64,000 nt of DNA from Salinispora tropica CNB-440 (GTDB taxonomy: Bacteria > Actinomycetota > Actinomycetes > Mycobacteriales > Micromonosporaceae): the NCBI RefSeq assembly GCF_000016425.1, contig NC_009380.1, forward strand, positions 4,530,144 through 4,594,143, read 5' to 3'. Under the pieces are notes generated by a model that had not been told where the DNA came from, ran no database searches, and saw only the letters and a program-made list of their open reading frames with translations. Below are positions 33,024-40,819 of this stretch, piece after piece (the stretch's first letter is position 1; every line of letters begins with the position of its first letter). A program made the translations under genes and the position numbers.

Positions 33024-33470
33024 ATGGCCCCGCCGGTTGAGGTACGCAGAGACGCCTACGCGAAGTGGGTACGGCGCGTCCTGGCGCAGGCCAAAGAGGT
33101 CCGCGGGCTAGGCGTCGTCGAGATCGCCAAGATGGCCGGCATCGGCAACCCTACGATCTATCGATGGGCCAAGGGCGAGGGCAAGGAGTTGCCGAACCCC
33201 GAGCAGGTGCTCGCCTTCTGCGACGCACTCGACATCCCGTCGGCTGCCGCGTTCACCATCCTGTGGCCCGGCAAGACCGAGCTACGCACCGAGGCGGAAC
33301 CGATACCGATGGACGCCGACCTACAGACGCTCATGCGCAAACTCAACGATCCGCACGTAAGCGAGTTCGAGCGCGAGTTCATCCGCGAGACGCTTCGCCA
33401 GCTCGCTGACCGCCCGGTCCAGCGCGAGCGGCCACTAAAGCGCACCCGACGACGCGGCGTCGCAAGCTAA
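33024..33470 (+). CDS. Xre-family helix-turn-helix regulator, probable lysogeny repressor
   Basis: From the ATG at 33024 this is a 148-residue protein. VVEIAKMAGIGNPTIYRWAK is a lambda-type helix-turn-helix, and LPNPEQVLAFCDALDIPSAA is the following helix pair. The C-terminal part is charged. TATGTT lies just seven bases before the ATG, so the mRNA may be leaderless; an in-frame start at 32862 seems too early. It is co-directional with the integrase 17 bp downstream and divergent from excisionase and antirepressor, the expected seat of the repressor. Confidence 0.78.
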   Translation: MAPPVEVRRDAYAKWVRRVLAQAKEVRGLGVVEIAKMAGIGNPTIYRWAKGEGKELPNPEQVLAFCDALDIPSAAAFTILWPGKTELRTEAEPIPMDADLQTLMRKLNDPHVSEFEREFIRETLRQLADRPVQRERPLKRTRRRGVAS

Positions 33471-33486
33471 CCCGAAGGACAAGATC

Positions 33487-34950
33487 ATGCCCAGTAAGAC
33501 TGGGCGCCCGGGGTTCTCGTACCGCGGCATCTCCGTTACCTGGAGCGACCAGCGGAAGCGCTACGAGGGAAAGGTGACCGTCGGCAAGCGCGCCGACGGC
33601 CGCTATGACCGTAAAAGCGTATACGGAAAGACCTCTGACGCCATCAAGGCAGACATCCGAAAACTACAGGAGAAGGCCGACAGGAAGATCCCGATTGCAG
33701 CGGGCCGGACGCCGACTGTTCGGAAGTGGTTCACTGAGTGGCTTACCGAGCTGCATGCGACACTGGAGCGCCCTCTCGCGCCTCGCACGGTCGACGCGTA
33801 CCTATCGGCCTGCATGACATGGATCTTCCCGGCTATCGGCGATGTAGCTATCGACGAACTAACTGCGGCGAACCTTGACGCCTTGTATTCCAAGATGCGG
33901 CCCCACGTCGCCCCAACCTACCTGCTCAAGGTGCACGCGATCATTCGGCGTGGCCTGAAAATCGCAATGGCGCGCGACCTGGTACACCGAAACGTCGCAG
34001 CAATTCGCGGAAACCCAGGCAGCACGAAAGGGCGCAGGAAGAAGCCACTAACAGTCGAGCAGGCCCGCTGCCTCATTACTGCGATCGAACGGCGGCCGAC
34101 CGCGTTGCGGTGGAAAGTCGGCCTCTCAATCGGCCCCCGACAAGGCGAGGCGTTGGGGCTTACGTGGCCGTGCGTTGACCTGGACGCGGGCGCGATCGCG
34201 AAGGATTGGCAGTTGCAGCGCCTGAAATGGCGGCACGGCTGCCCAGACCCAGTGAAATGCGCAGCCCAGTTCTGCCGGCGCGAAAATTGCCAGCCGAGTT
34301 GGGCGCACGGGTGCACCGACCCGGGCCGCTGCTATCAGCAGCCGTTCCGGTGTCCAGCACGGACACCGGGCGACCGATGCCCCCGGCATCACCGCCCATG
34401 CCCGAAGCCTTGCCCGCCCGGATGCACCCGGCACGCCACCCGGTGTCCCCAACGCAGGGACGGAGGACTGAGGCTGACCCGGCCGAAGACGTGGCTGGCC
34501 TCCGACGACGACGAGGTGGCCACTGATCTAGTGCTGCTGCCGGCGACTCTCGCAGCGGAACTGCGCGAGCACAAGCGGCAACAGAGCGGGCTCAAACAGA
34601 GGCTGGGCAAGGAGTACAAAGACGAGGGGTTAGTGTTTTGCCAGCCCAACGGTCGGCCCGTCGACCCTCGCGCCGATCTCGACGACTGGTACCAGATCCT
34701 CGCTGAGGCTGGATTGCCGCGCGCGGGGTCGCACGTGGCGCGGCACACAGCAGCAACGATGCTGCTGGACGCTGGGCTCGATATCTCCGCAGTCCAGCAG
34801 GCCATGGGCTGGCGGGACATCCGTACGGCCCGTCGGTATGCGGCGCCGAGTCTCGGCCAGGCGAAACGCGCAGCCGAGGCGGCAGAGACGGCACTCTTCC
34901 GCCCCGTGTCCGATCTTGCTGAGCATCGGGCTCGGAAGAGCGCCGGGTAG
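33487..34950 (+). CDS. int: Tyrosine site-specific integrase with Cys-rich insertion
   Basis: This 487-residue recombinase has a SAM-like core-binding domain (about 75-175) with TVRKWFTEWLTELHATL and LTAANLDALYSKM. The catalytic residues are Arg218 (GPRQGEALGL), His416-x-x-Arg419 (SHVARHTA), Trp442 and the nucleophile Tyr451 (RRYAAPS). Between Arg218 and the His motif lies an insertion (about 250-322) with 12 cysteines, which fits a multi-zinc module seen in some actinobacterial integrases. It ends 121 bp from the 3' end of the tRNA-Thr gene, the likely attachment site. Confidence 0.92.
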   Translation: MPSKTGRPGFSYRGISVTWSDQRKRYEGKVTVGKRADGRYDRKSVYGKTSDAIKADIRKLQEKADRKIPIAAGRTPTVRKWFTEWLTELHATLERPLAPRTVDAYLSACMTWIFPAIGDVAIDELTAANLDALYSKMRPHVAPTYLLKVHAIIRRGLKIAMARDLVHRNVAAIRGNPGSTKGRRKKPLTVEQARCLITAIERRPTALRWKVGLSIGPRQGEALGLTWPCVDLDAGAIAKDWQLQRLKWRHGCPDPVKCAAQFCRRENCQPSWAHGCTDPGRCYQQPFRCPARTPGDRCPRHHRPCPKPCPPGCTRHATRCPQRRDGGLRLTRPKTWLASDDDEVATDLVLLPATLAAELREHKRQQSGLKQRLGKEYKDEGLVFCQPNGRPVDPRADLDDWYQILAEAGLPRAGSHVARHTAATMLLDAGLDISAVQQAMGWRDIRTARRYAAPSLGQAKRAAEAAETALFRPVSDLAEHRARKSAG

Positions 34951-34955
34951 CTAAG

Positions 34956-34975
34956 TGTCCTCAAATTTGTCCTCA
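34956..34975. repeat. Direct repeats after integrase, arm-type site candidates
   Basis: TGTCCTCA occurs at 34956-34963 and again at 34968-34975, 12 bp apart, between the integrase stop and the tRNA. Such short direct repeats are typical of integrase arm-binding sites. Confidence 0.4.
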
Positions 34976-35027
34976 GATAGCGATCATACGATGCGCTTGA
35001 TCGCCATCCGTCGACCCCAGACATGGC

Positions 35028-35061
35028 GAAGGGCCTGGTCAGCGGTGTGACCAGGCCCTTC
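35028..35061. terminator. Terminator hairpin downstream of tRNA-Thr
   Basis: GAAGGGCCTGGTCA (35028-35041) pairs perfectly with TGACCAGGCCCTTC (35048-35061). It is placed as expected for the minus-strand tRNA and could also stop integrase transcription. Confidence 0.8.
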
Positions 35062-35071
35062 GTTGTCCCGA

Positions 35072-35144
35072 GCCGCCTGACGGAATCGAACCGTCGACCT
35101 ACGCATTACGAGTGCGTCGCTCTAGCCGACTGAGCTAAGGCGGC
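35072..35144 (-). tRNA. tRNA-Thr (anticodon CGU)
   Basis: The 73-nt gene folds into a full cloverleaf. The acceptor GCCGCCT pairs with AGGCGGC, the D arm is GCTC/GAGC, and the anticodon stem ACGCA/TGCGT has loop CTCGTAA. The T arm is GACGG-TTCGATT-CCGTC. CCA is not encoded. It appears intact beside the prophage integrase, so integration preserved or restored its 3' end. Confidence 0.95.
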
Positions 35145-35298
35145 AACGATCAGCAAGTGTACGCCACCCGGCGGGGCCCGCCGATCGGGATCCCCCACCG
35201 CCACCGCGCGCCCGACAGCAGCACCTTCCCGATTCGGGCCACCGAAACCGACGTTCTCCAGACAGCGCCGCCAAGCCGACCGCACTACGCTGCGGCAG

Positions 35299-37116
35299 AT
35301 GACGGACGACCACGCTGCTGGTTTCCCGGACCAGCACCCCACCCCGCACGGGTCGGACGGCAACGGCAGCCAGGGCGAGACAGGCCCGGCACCCGCGACA
35401 CCGCCTGCCGGCCCCCAAGCCAGCGAGGCCGCCGGTGGCGAGCCGGCACGCCGCCCCCGCAGCACCGATCCGCTGGAGCTGGGCTTCACCCCCCGCAAAC
35501 CAGTGCCGTGGCTGGCGCCGCTCCTGCTGATCAGCACCGGTATCCGGACCCTGCTCGCGCTACTCTTCGGCGCTTACCTGGACAAGCGGGAGCTACAGAA
35601 CACCTTCGACGCGAAGGTGACCCGGCAGGTCGGGCCGGACGGCGGGCTCTGGCTGGACTACGTCGCCGACGTTGGTGACGGTTTCGACGCCACGTACTCG
35701 GTCGCGTACCTGCTGGCGCAGCGGGAGCTGACAGTGGATGGGCACCGGCTGCCCCGGGCTCAGGTCCTGGTGATGGGGGGCGACCAGGTCTACCCGTCGG
35801 CGGACTTCGAAACGTACGAGGACCGGTGCAAGGGCCCCTACCAGGCAGCGCTGCCGGTCACCCCACCCGAGCAGCCGACGCTCTTCGCGATCCCCGGCAA
35901 CCACGACTGGCACGACGGACTCACCGCCTTCCTCCGCCTCTTCGTCCGGTCTCGGGACCGGCACCTCGGCGGCTGGAACACCGAGCAGTCCCGGTCGTAC
36001 TTCGCGGTGGAGTTGCCAGCAAACTGGTGGCTACTCGGCCTGGACGACCAGTCCGGCTCATACCTGGACGACCCACAGCTCAGCTACTTCGACTCGGTCG
36101 CGCAGCGGCTGGGGCCCCAGAGCCGGGTGATCCTGGCCGTCCCGATGCCAGCCTGGATCAAGGCCACCAAAGACCCCTCGGCGTACGACTCAATCGACTA
36201 CTTCATCCGCACCATCATCGCGCCAACGGGGGCACAGGTACGCCTGCTCATCTCCGGCGACCAGCATCACTACGCCCGATACGCGGGGCCGGACCGGCAG
36301 CTCATCACCTGTGGTGGCGGCGGCGCGTACCTCTATCCGACGCACCTGTTGCCGGAGCGAATCCAGGTCCCGCCAGCGGAGACGCTGGCGCGGCGGGCGA
36401 GCGCCCCGCAGTCCTACGAGTTGGCGGGGTGCTACCCGGAGGCGACGCGGTCCCGGCGGTACGCCTGGGGCATCTTCCCGCGGCTGCCGTGGCGCAACCG
36501 GGGCTTCGCCACGCTTCTCGGCATCCTGTACACACTACTGATCCTGTCGATGGTCGGTGTGTGCACGAACCACGACAGTGCCCAGCTGCGGCTGTTCAGC
36601 GTTCCGTTGGTGGCGATGGTGCTGGTGACCCTGACCGGGGCGGTCCTCTTCGCCAAGGCACCCGGCTCCGGGGGTAAGCGACGCGTCCGGCACTGGCTCC
36701 TCGGTCTGGGACATGGTCTGGCCCACCTGGGATTGGCGGCCGCCGGCACCTGGGCGTGGCTGACGCTGCCGTTCCACGACTGGCCGTGGCCGCTGTCGGT
36801 GGTCGCCGCGGTCGTCTTCCTCGGCTCGGTGGGCGGGCTGGCGGCCAGCCAGCTGGTGGCGGCGTACCTCCTGGTGGCCAGCGCCTTCGGGATCCACGCC
36901 AATGAGCTCTTCGCCGGGCAGGGCATCGAGGACTCGAAGGGTTTTGTCCGCATGCGCATCACCCCGGACGGGACGCTGACGATCTACCCGATCGGGGTGG
37001 ATCGGGTGAGCCGTCACTGGCAGGTCAACCCCGACGACTCGGCCGAGTCGTCGTGGCTGGTCCCACGTACCCCGTTGGAGCCCCGCCTGGCCGAGCCCCC
37101 GGTGGTCCTCCGCTGA
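35299..37116 (+). CDS. Membrane-associated metallophosphoesterase
   Basis: This 605-residue protein has a Pro/Gly-rich N-terminus and a hydrophobic segment (WLAPLLLISTGIRTLLALLF). A calcineurin-like phosphoesterase domain carries D124-V-G-D127, GGDQVYP (about 160), GNHDWHDG (200-207) and SGDQHHYARY. About four further membrane segments follow (LYTLLILSMVGV, VPLVAMVLVTLTGAVL and others), then a C-terminal soluble tail. The two-metal site should hydrolyse phosphomonoesters or diesters; the substrate is unknown. No operon partner is visible on this strand. Confidence 0.82.
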   Translation: MTDDHAAGFPDQHPTPHGSDGNGSQGETGPAPATPPAGPQASEAAGGEPARRPRSTDPLELGFTPRKPVPWLAPLLLISTGIRTLLALLFGAYLDKRELQNTFDAKVTRQVGPDGGLWLDYVADVGDGFDATYSVAYLLAQRELTVDGHRLPRAQVLVMGGDQVYPSADFETYEDRCKGPYQAALPVTPPEQPTLFAIPGNHDWHDGLTAFLRLFVRSRDRHLGGWNTEQSRSYFAVELPANWWLLGLDDQSGSYLDDPQLSYFDSVAQRLGPQSRVILAVPMPAWIKATKDPSAYDSIDYFIRTIIAPTGAQVRLLISGDQHHYARYAGPDRQLITCGGGGAYLYPTHLLPERIQVPPAETLARRASAPQSYELAGCYPEATRSRRYAWGIFPRLPWRNRGFATLLGILYTLLILSMVGVCTNHDSAQLRLFSVPLVAMVLVTLTGAVLFAKAPGSGGKRRVRHWLLGLGHGLAHLGLAAAGTWAWLTLPFHDWPWPLSVVAAVVFLGSVGGLAASQLVAAYLLVASAFGIHANELFAGQGIEDSKGFVRMRITPDGTLTIYPIGVDRVSRHWQVNPDDSAESSWLVPRTPLEPRLAEPPVVLR

Positions 37117-37177
37117 GCCATCGGCCGCCACTCCCGCGCAGCCGCAGTTGTCGTCGCATCCACCCCCGCGATCGTGC

Positions 37178-38011
37178 TCAGCCGCGGTCACGCGCCTCGT
37201 ATGCCTGGCGCGATCCGCAGACGTCGGAGAGCGCGCATCGTCGGGTGGATCCGTCGGCGATCTGCCGCACGGTGACCGTTTCGCTGGGTGGATGCCGGGA
37301 CACGACCTTCGCTGTTCCCGCTGGTGTCTCGACTCGCTGACCCGAGGCGGGATAGGAACCGCTGTCGGAGTACAACGGATGCTCGAACTTGAGGCAGCAC
37401 ATCAGCCGACCGCACGCACCGGAGATGCGCAGCGGGTTGAGCGGCAGATCCTGGTCCTTCGCCATCCGGATGGTCACCGGTTCGAAGTCGGTGAGAAAGG
37501 TGGCGCAGCACAGATCCCGCCCGCAGGAACCGATGCCGCCCTGCACTCGGGCAGAGTCACGGGCGGAGAGCTGACGCAGCTCGACCCGGCAGTGCAGGGT
37601 CGCGCCAAGGTCCCGGACCAGCGACCGGAAGTCCACCCGGTGCGGGGCGGTGAAGTAGATCGTGCTTCGCTCGCCGCCCTCCGTCGCACCACGCACGTGG
37701 TCCACCGCGACCACCTTCATCGGCAGATTGTGCTCCCGGATCAGGCGTTTTGCCGCGACCTTCGCCTCGGCTCTGCGCTGTCGCAGCAGCTCGTCGCGGC
37801 GCAGATCCTCCTTCTGGGCCAGCCCAGCGAGGCGGGGGAATCCCTCGGTGTCGTCGGAGGTCCACTGGGCGGCCCAGACGCACTCGGCCACCTCGGGCCC
37901 CTCATCGGTGGGGACCAGCACCTTGTCGCCGACCTTGGGCCGAAACTCACCCGGATCAAGGTAGTAGAGGCGCCCGTACCGGTGGAAACTGACCGCGCAG
38001 AGCATGCCCAT
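37178..38011 (-). CDS. PSP1-domain protein, RicT/YaaT-like
   Basis: This 277-residue protein has the PSP1 domain and the six-Cys pattern of RicT: Cys163 and Cys168-Cys169 in GSCGRDLCC, Cys200 and Cys205-Cys206 in GACGRLMCC. In Bacillus subtilis RicT forms an Fe-S-containing complex with RicA and RicF that stimulates RNase Y and affects phosphorelay and biofilm control. The role in actinobacteria, which lack RNase Y, is not settled. The gene lies in the same strand series as the YbaB operon and holB, a conserved order in relatives. Confidence 0.85.
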   Translation of the reverse strand: MGMLCAVSFHRYGRLYYLDPGEFRPKVGDKVLVPTDEGPEVAECVWAAQWTSDDTEGFPRLAGLAQKEDLRRDELLRQRRAEAKVAAKRLIREHNLPMKVVAVDHVRGATEGGERSTIYFTAPHRVDFRSLVRDLGATLHCRVELRQLSARDSARVQGGIGSCGRDLCCATFLTDFEPVTIRMAKDQDLPLNPLRISGACGRLMCCLKFEHPLYSDSGSYPASGQRVETPAGTAKVVSRHPPSETVTVRQIADGSTRRCALSDVCGSRQAYEARDRG

Positions 38012-38074
38012 ACCCTCACCCTACGTCGCTGTCGGGCTGGCCCCGGGCCGCTGATTCCAGCCGGTGCACGGTGC

Positions 38075-38770
38075 TCACCAACCGACGTGGGTCGGAGTGT
38101 CGTAGCGGGGCGTTCCGATGACCGGCGCACGCCAGGGGGACTCGGCCAGACTGGGCCCCCACTGCCGTAGGAGTGTCTCCACCCCGTCGTAGGCGGCGGA
38201 GAGCACCGCCAGCACCCGCACGGCGATCTCGGCCGCCTCGGTCTCCGCCGCAGGGTGTGGCACCGACACCGCGAACTGCGCCGAGGCCGCGGGAGGCGCC
38301 GACGTCGCGGCGACCACCGCCACCGCCTCGGTCGAGCCCAGCGCGCCGGCCAGGGTCCGGGCGAGTGCATGCCGGCTGCCCTCGATCCAGTCGGCGAGGG
38401 CGTCGGCGTAGCCAGCGGTCGACTCCAGCCGCCCCACCAGGCTCTCCGGCCCCTCGTCGAGGTGACTCAGTAGCGCCGTCCGATACTCCCCGAAGGCGGT
38501 CGCGGCCGGGCCGGACCAGAGCACCGGTTCGGTGAGCGCGGCGGAGACCTCGTCATATCCCCGGACCAGCTGACGCACCGAGCGGCCGGCGTCGGAGAAG
38601 GCCGCGGCGGGTAGCTCCAGGAAGCTCCGGACAGCCTCGCCGGGAAGCACCTGCATGCGGCGCAGCAGCGGCCAGACCCGGTGCCCCTCCGGGGCGCCGG
38701 TGGCGAGCAGGATGTCGACCCGACGCAGCAGGTCAAGGCCGGGCTCGGCGAGTCGGTCCAGTGGGTCCAT
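38075..38770 (-). CDS. Hypothetical protein of the YbaB/EspC-like operon
   Basis: This 231-residue protein starts MDPLDRLAEPGLDLLRRVDI and is largely helical, with RRMQVLPGEAVRSFLELPAA, SDAGRSVRQLVRGYDEVSAA and WSGPAATAFGEYRTALLSHL. The W-S-G-P-A-A-x-AF element looks like the WxG turn of ESX/WXG100-type helical hairpins, but the protein is longer. The ATG overlaps the stop of the EspC-like gene (TGATG). It may be a type VII-related partner or a cytoplasmic scaffold; no signal peptide is visible. Confidence 0.6.
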   Translation of the reverse strand: MDPLDRLAEPGLDLLRRVDILLATGAPEGHRVWPLLRRMQVLPGEAVRSFLELPAAAFSDAGRSVRQLVRGYDEVSAALTEPVLWSGPAATAFGEYRTALLSHLDEGPESLVGRLESTAGYADALADWIEGSRHALARTLAGALGSTEAVAVVAATSAPPAASAQFAVSVPHPAAETEAAEIAVRVLAVLSAAYDGVETLLRQWGPSLAESPWRAPVIGTPRYDTPTHVGW

Positions 38771-39075
38771 CACGTCTCCCCCACGAACTGCCAACGAGCG
38801 TCCTGGTCGGTCTCGACGTAGTTGTCGGCGGCGGACCGAACGGCGGCTGCCACCGCGGCCAGCTGCTGGGCGGCCAGATGCGCCTCGCGGGCGCGGTCAC
38901 CGGTGGCGGCCGTCCACTGCCGGTGCAGGGCCCGGCCAACCTCGCCGGCGCGTCCCGGCGCGTCGCCGCCGAAGGCGACTCCCGGCGGATCAGTGGCCGG
39001 CGCAGCGTGGGAGAGGCTGGTCAGTGTCTCGCTCGCCGCCTCCAGCCGGACGGCGAGGGAGCGCAACGTCTCCAT
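38770..39075 (-). CDS. EspC/WXG100-like small helical protein
   Basis: This 101-residue protein opens METLRSLAVRLEAASETLTS. It has RALHRQWTAATGDRAREAHL at the mid-hairpin position and a second helix QQLAAVAAAVRSAADNYVET. It resembles ESX secretion-associated EspC-like or CFP-10/ESAT-6-like proteins in size and helix-turn-helix plan. The stop overlaps the downstream start and the gene abuts the YbaB-like gene, so all three form one operon. No ESX ATPase is visible in this window. Confidence 0.6.
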   Translation of the reverse strand: METLRSLAVRLEAASETLTSLSHAAPATDPPGVAFGGDAPGRAGEVGRALHRQWTAATGDRAREAHLAAQQLAAVAAAVRSAADNYVETDQDARWQFVGET

Positions 39076-39405
39076 TCAAGCCCCCGTGAGCGGGCGGTAC
39101 GCGGCGAAGGTCTCGTTGTGCAGCTTTTCCCGCGCCCACTGCGCGGCGTCGGCCGCGGCGGCCACCGCCGCCTGCACGGACCCGGCTACGTCGCGGGGTT
39201 GGCGATTCTGCAACGTGCCGAGGAACCGCACGTCGGTGATCCGCCCCGCCGCGGTGACCACCACCTCGACCAGCCCGTCCGGTGAGCGAACCGTGACCTC
39301 GACCGTCGTCACCGCCTGGTCGAACTCGGTCTGCAGCGACTCGATCCGGCGGTAGCGCCGCACCGCCTCCTCGATCCAGGCTTCGTCGATCTCCCCCCGC
39401 GGCAT
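39076..39405 (-). CDS. YbaB/EbfC-family nucleoid-associated-like protein
   Basis: This 109-residue protein starts MPRGEIDEAWIEEAVRRYRR and carries the YbaB core VTVRSPDGLVEVVVTAAGRI and TDVRFLGTL, with flanking helices. YbaB/EbfC proteins are dimeric DNA-binding proteins. This copy lacks the usual recR partner and instead heads an operon with an EspC-like gene, as other actinobacterial YbaB paralogues do. ATG at 39405 follows GGGAGGACGCC. Confidence 0.75.
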   Translation of the reverse strand: MPRGEIDEAWIEEAVRRYRRIESLQTEFDQAVTTVEVTVRSPDGLVEVVVTAAGRITDVRFLGTLQNRQPRDVAGSVQAAVAAAADAAQWAREKLHNETFAAYRPLTGA

Positions 39406-39535
39406 CGGCGTCCTCCCGCACTGGAATAGCTCAGCGTCGCCCCGCGTCACCATGGCACCCCGGACCGTACCGCACCAGAGTGGAACGTGTCGATGCCGCG
39501 GAACCGTCCAGCCAGAGGAGCAGGAGGCGGTCTGG

Positions 39536-40819
39536 TCAGCCCTTCCAGAGAGCGAGCATCATCGCCTCGACGGCGATCCGGGGCTTGACGTTCGCCTCGA
39601 TCGCGGCCCGGCAGGCCAGGACCGCTTCCAGGCGACGCAGCGCGCCGTCGGCTTCCCACTTGCGCGCACCCGCCCCGGCGACCGTGGCGGTGTCGGTGTG
39701 TACCGGTTCGACCGGGGCGCCCAGCGCCATCGTGAGCGCGTCCCGGTAGAAGCCGGCGAGATCCACCAGCGCCCGGTCCAGGGCATCCCGCTGCGCCCGG
39801 GTGGCCCGGGACTTCTGCCGCCGCTCCAACTCCTTGACCTGCCCGGCGGCGCCCCGGAACGCGCTGGCCGCTCTCCGGCCGGTGCCGCCCGCGCCGAGGG
39901 CCGTCTCCAACGCGGCCCGTTCGGCCGCATCGGTGTCCGCCACCAACGCCGCGGCCTCCGCCTCGGCGGCCCCGATCAGTGCGGCGGCAGCGTCGATCGC
40001 CGCGCCCACCCCGGTGAGCTGACGGGGCACCGCGAGCACCGCGTCCCGGCGGGTACGCGCCTGCGGGTCGCGGGCCAGCCGCCGAGCCCGCCCGACGTGC
40101 CCCTGGGCCGCGGCGGCCGCCCAGTTCGCCACGTCGGGCTCGACGCCGTCACGCCGAACGAGCACCTCGGCGACGGCCGCCGGTGCGGGCTGCCGCAGGG
40201 GTACGACCCGGCAGCGCGACCGGATGGTCACCGAGATGTCGTCGGGGTGGATGGACGGCGCGCAGAGCAGGAAGACCGTTCGCGGGGGTGGCTCCTCCAC
40301 CGCCTTCAACAGGGCGTTACCGGCGGCCTCGGTGAGGCGGTCCGCATCCTCGATGACCACCACCTGCCACCGCCCACCGGAGGGGGTGCTGGCGGCGCGA
40401 AGCACCAGGGCGCGCATCTCGTTGACACCGATGGAGAGCCCATCCGGTACCACCAGCCGGACATCGGCGTGGGTGCCGGCCATCGTGGTGTGGCAGCCGG
40501 GGCAGGCACCGCATCCGCTGCCGTGCCCGCACTGGAGGGCAGCGGCGAAGGCTCGCGCGGCGACCGACCGACCCGACCCGGGCGGCCCGGTGAAGATCCA
40601 GGCATGCGTCATCCCCGCCCCCGGTTCCCGCTCCGCCCGCTCGGCTGCACCGGCCTGCGCCGGGTCGCTACCGAAGGTGGGAGCCGGGTCAGCCGGGTCG
40701 CTCTGAGCCGTCAGGTCGGGCAGCCCGGCACGGAGCACGGCGGCGGCGTCCGCTGCGGCCCGCCGCAGTACGTCCACCGCCTCGTCCTGGCCGACCAGGT
40801 CGGCAAAGACGTCTGGCAT
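39536..40819 (-). CDS. holB: DNA polymerase III subunit delta'
   Basis: This 427-residue clamp-loader subunit starts MPDVFADLVGQDEAVDVLRR. It has a P-loop-like GPPGSGRS (78-85, Lys replaced by Arg), a zinc module with Cys97, Cys103, Cys106 and Cys109 (CGHGSGCGACPGC) and VVVIEDADRLTEAAGNALLK as Walker B. The C-terminal collar domain follows. Delta' is the stator of the clamp loader that opens the beta sliding clamp. Its start and the tmk stop share one base, the usual tmk-holB coupling. Confidence 0.93.
   Translation of the reverse strand: MPDVFADLVGQDEAVDVLRRAAADAAAVLRAGLPDLTAQSDPADPAPTFGSDPAQAGAAERAEREPGAGMTHAWIFTGPPGSGRSVAARAFAAALQCGHGSGCGACPGCHTTMAGTHADVRLVVPDGLSIGVNEMRALVLRAASTPSGGRWQVVVIEDADRLTEAAGNALLKAVEEPPPRTVFLLCAPSIHPDDISVTIRSRCRVVPLRQPAPAAVAEVLVRRDGVEPDVANWAAAAAQGHVGRARRLARDPQARTRRDAVLAVPRQLTGVGAAIDAAAALIGAAEAEAAALVADTDAAERAALETALGAGGTGRRAASAFRGAAGQVKELERRQKSRATRAQRDALDRALVDLAGFYRDALTMALGAPVEPVHTDTATVAGAGARKWEADGALRRLEAVLACRAAIEANVKPRIAVEAMMLALWKG

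Noticed and set aside
21902-34950. Integrative conjugative element (AICE, pSAM2-like)
   Set aside because: No FtsK/SpoIIIE-like transfer gene or spread genes are present; RecT, antirepressor and tail-like genes indicate phage origin.
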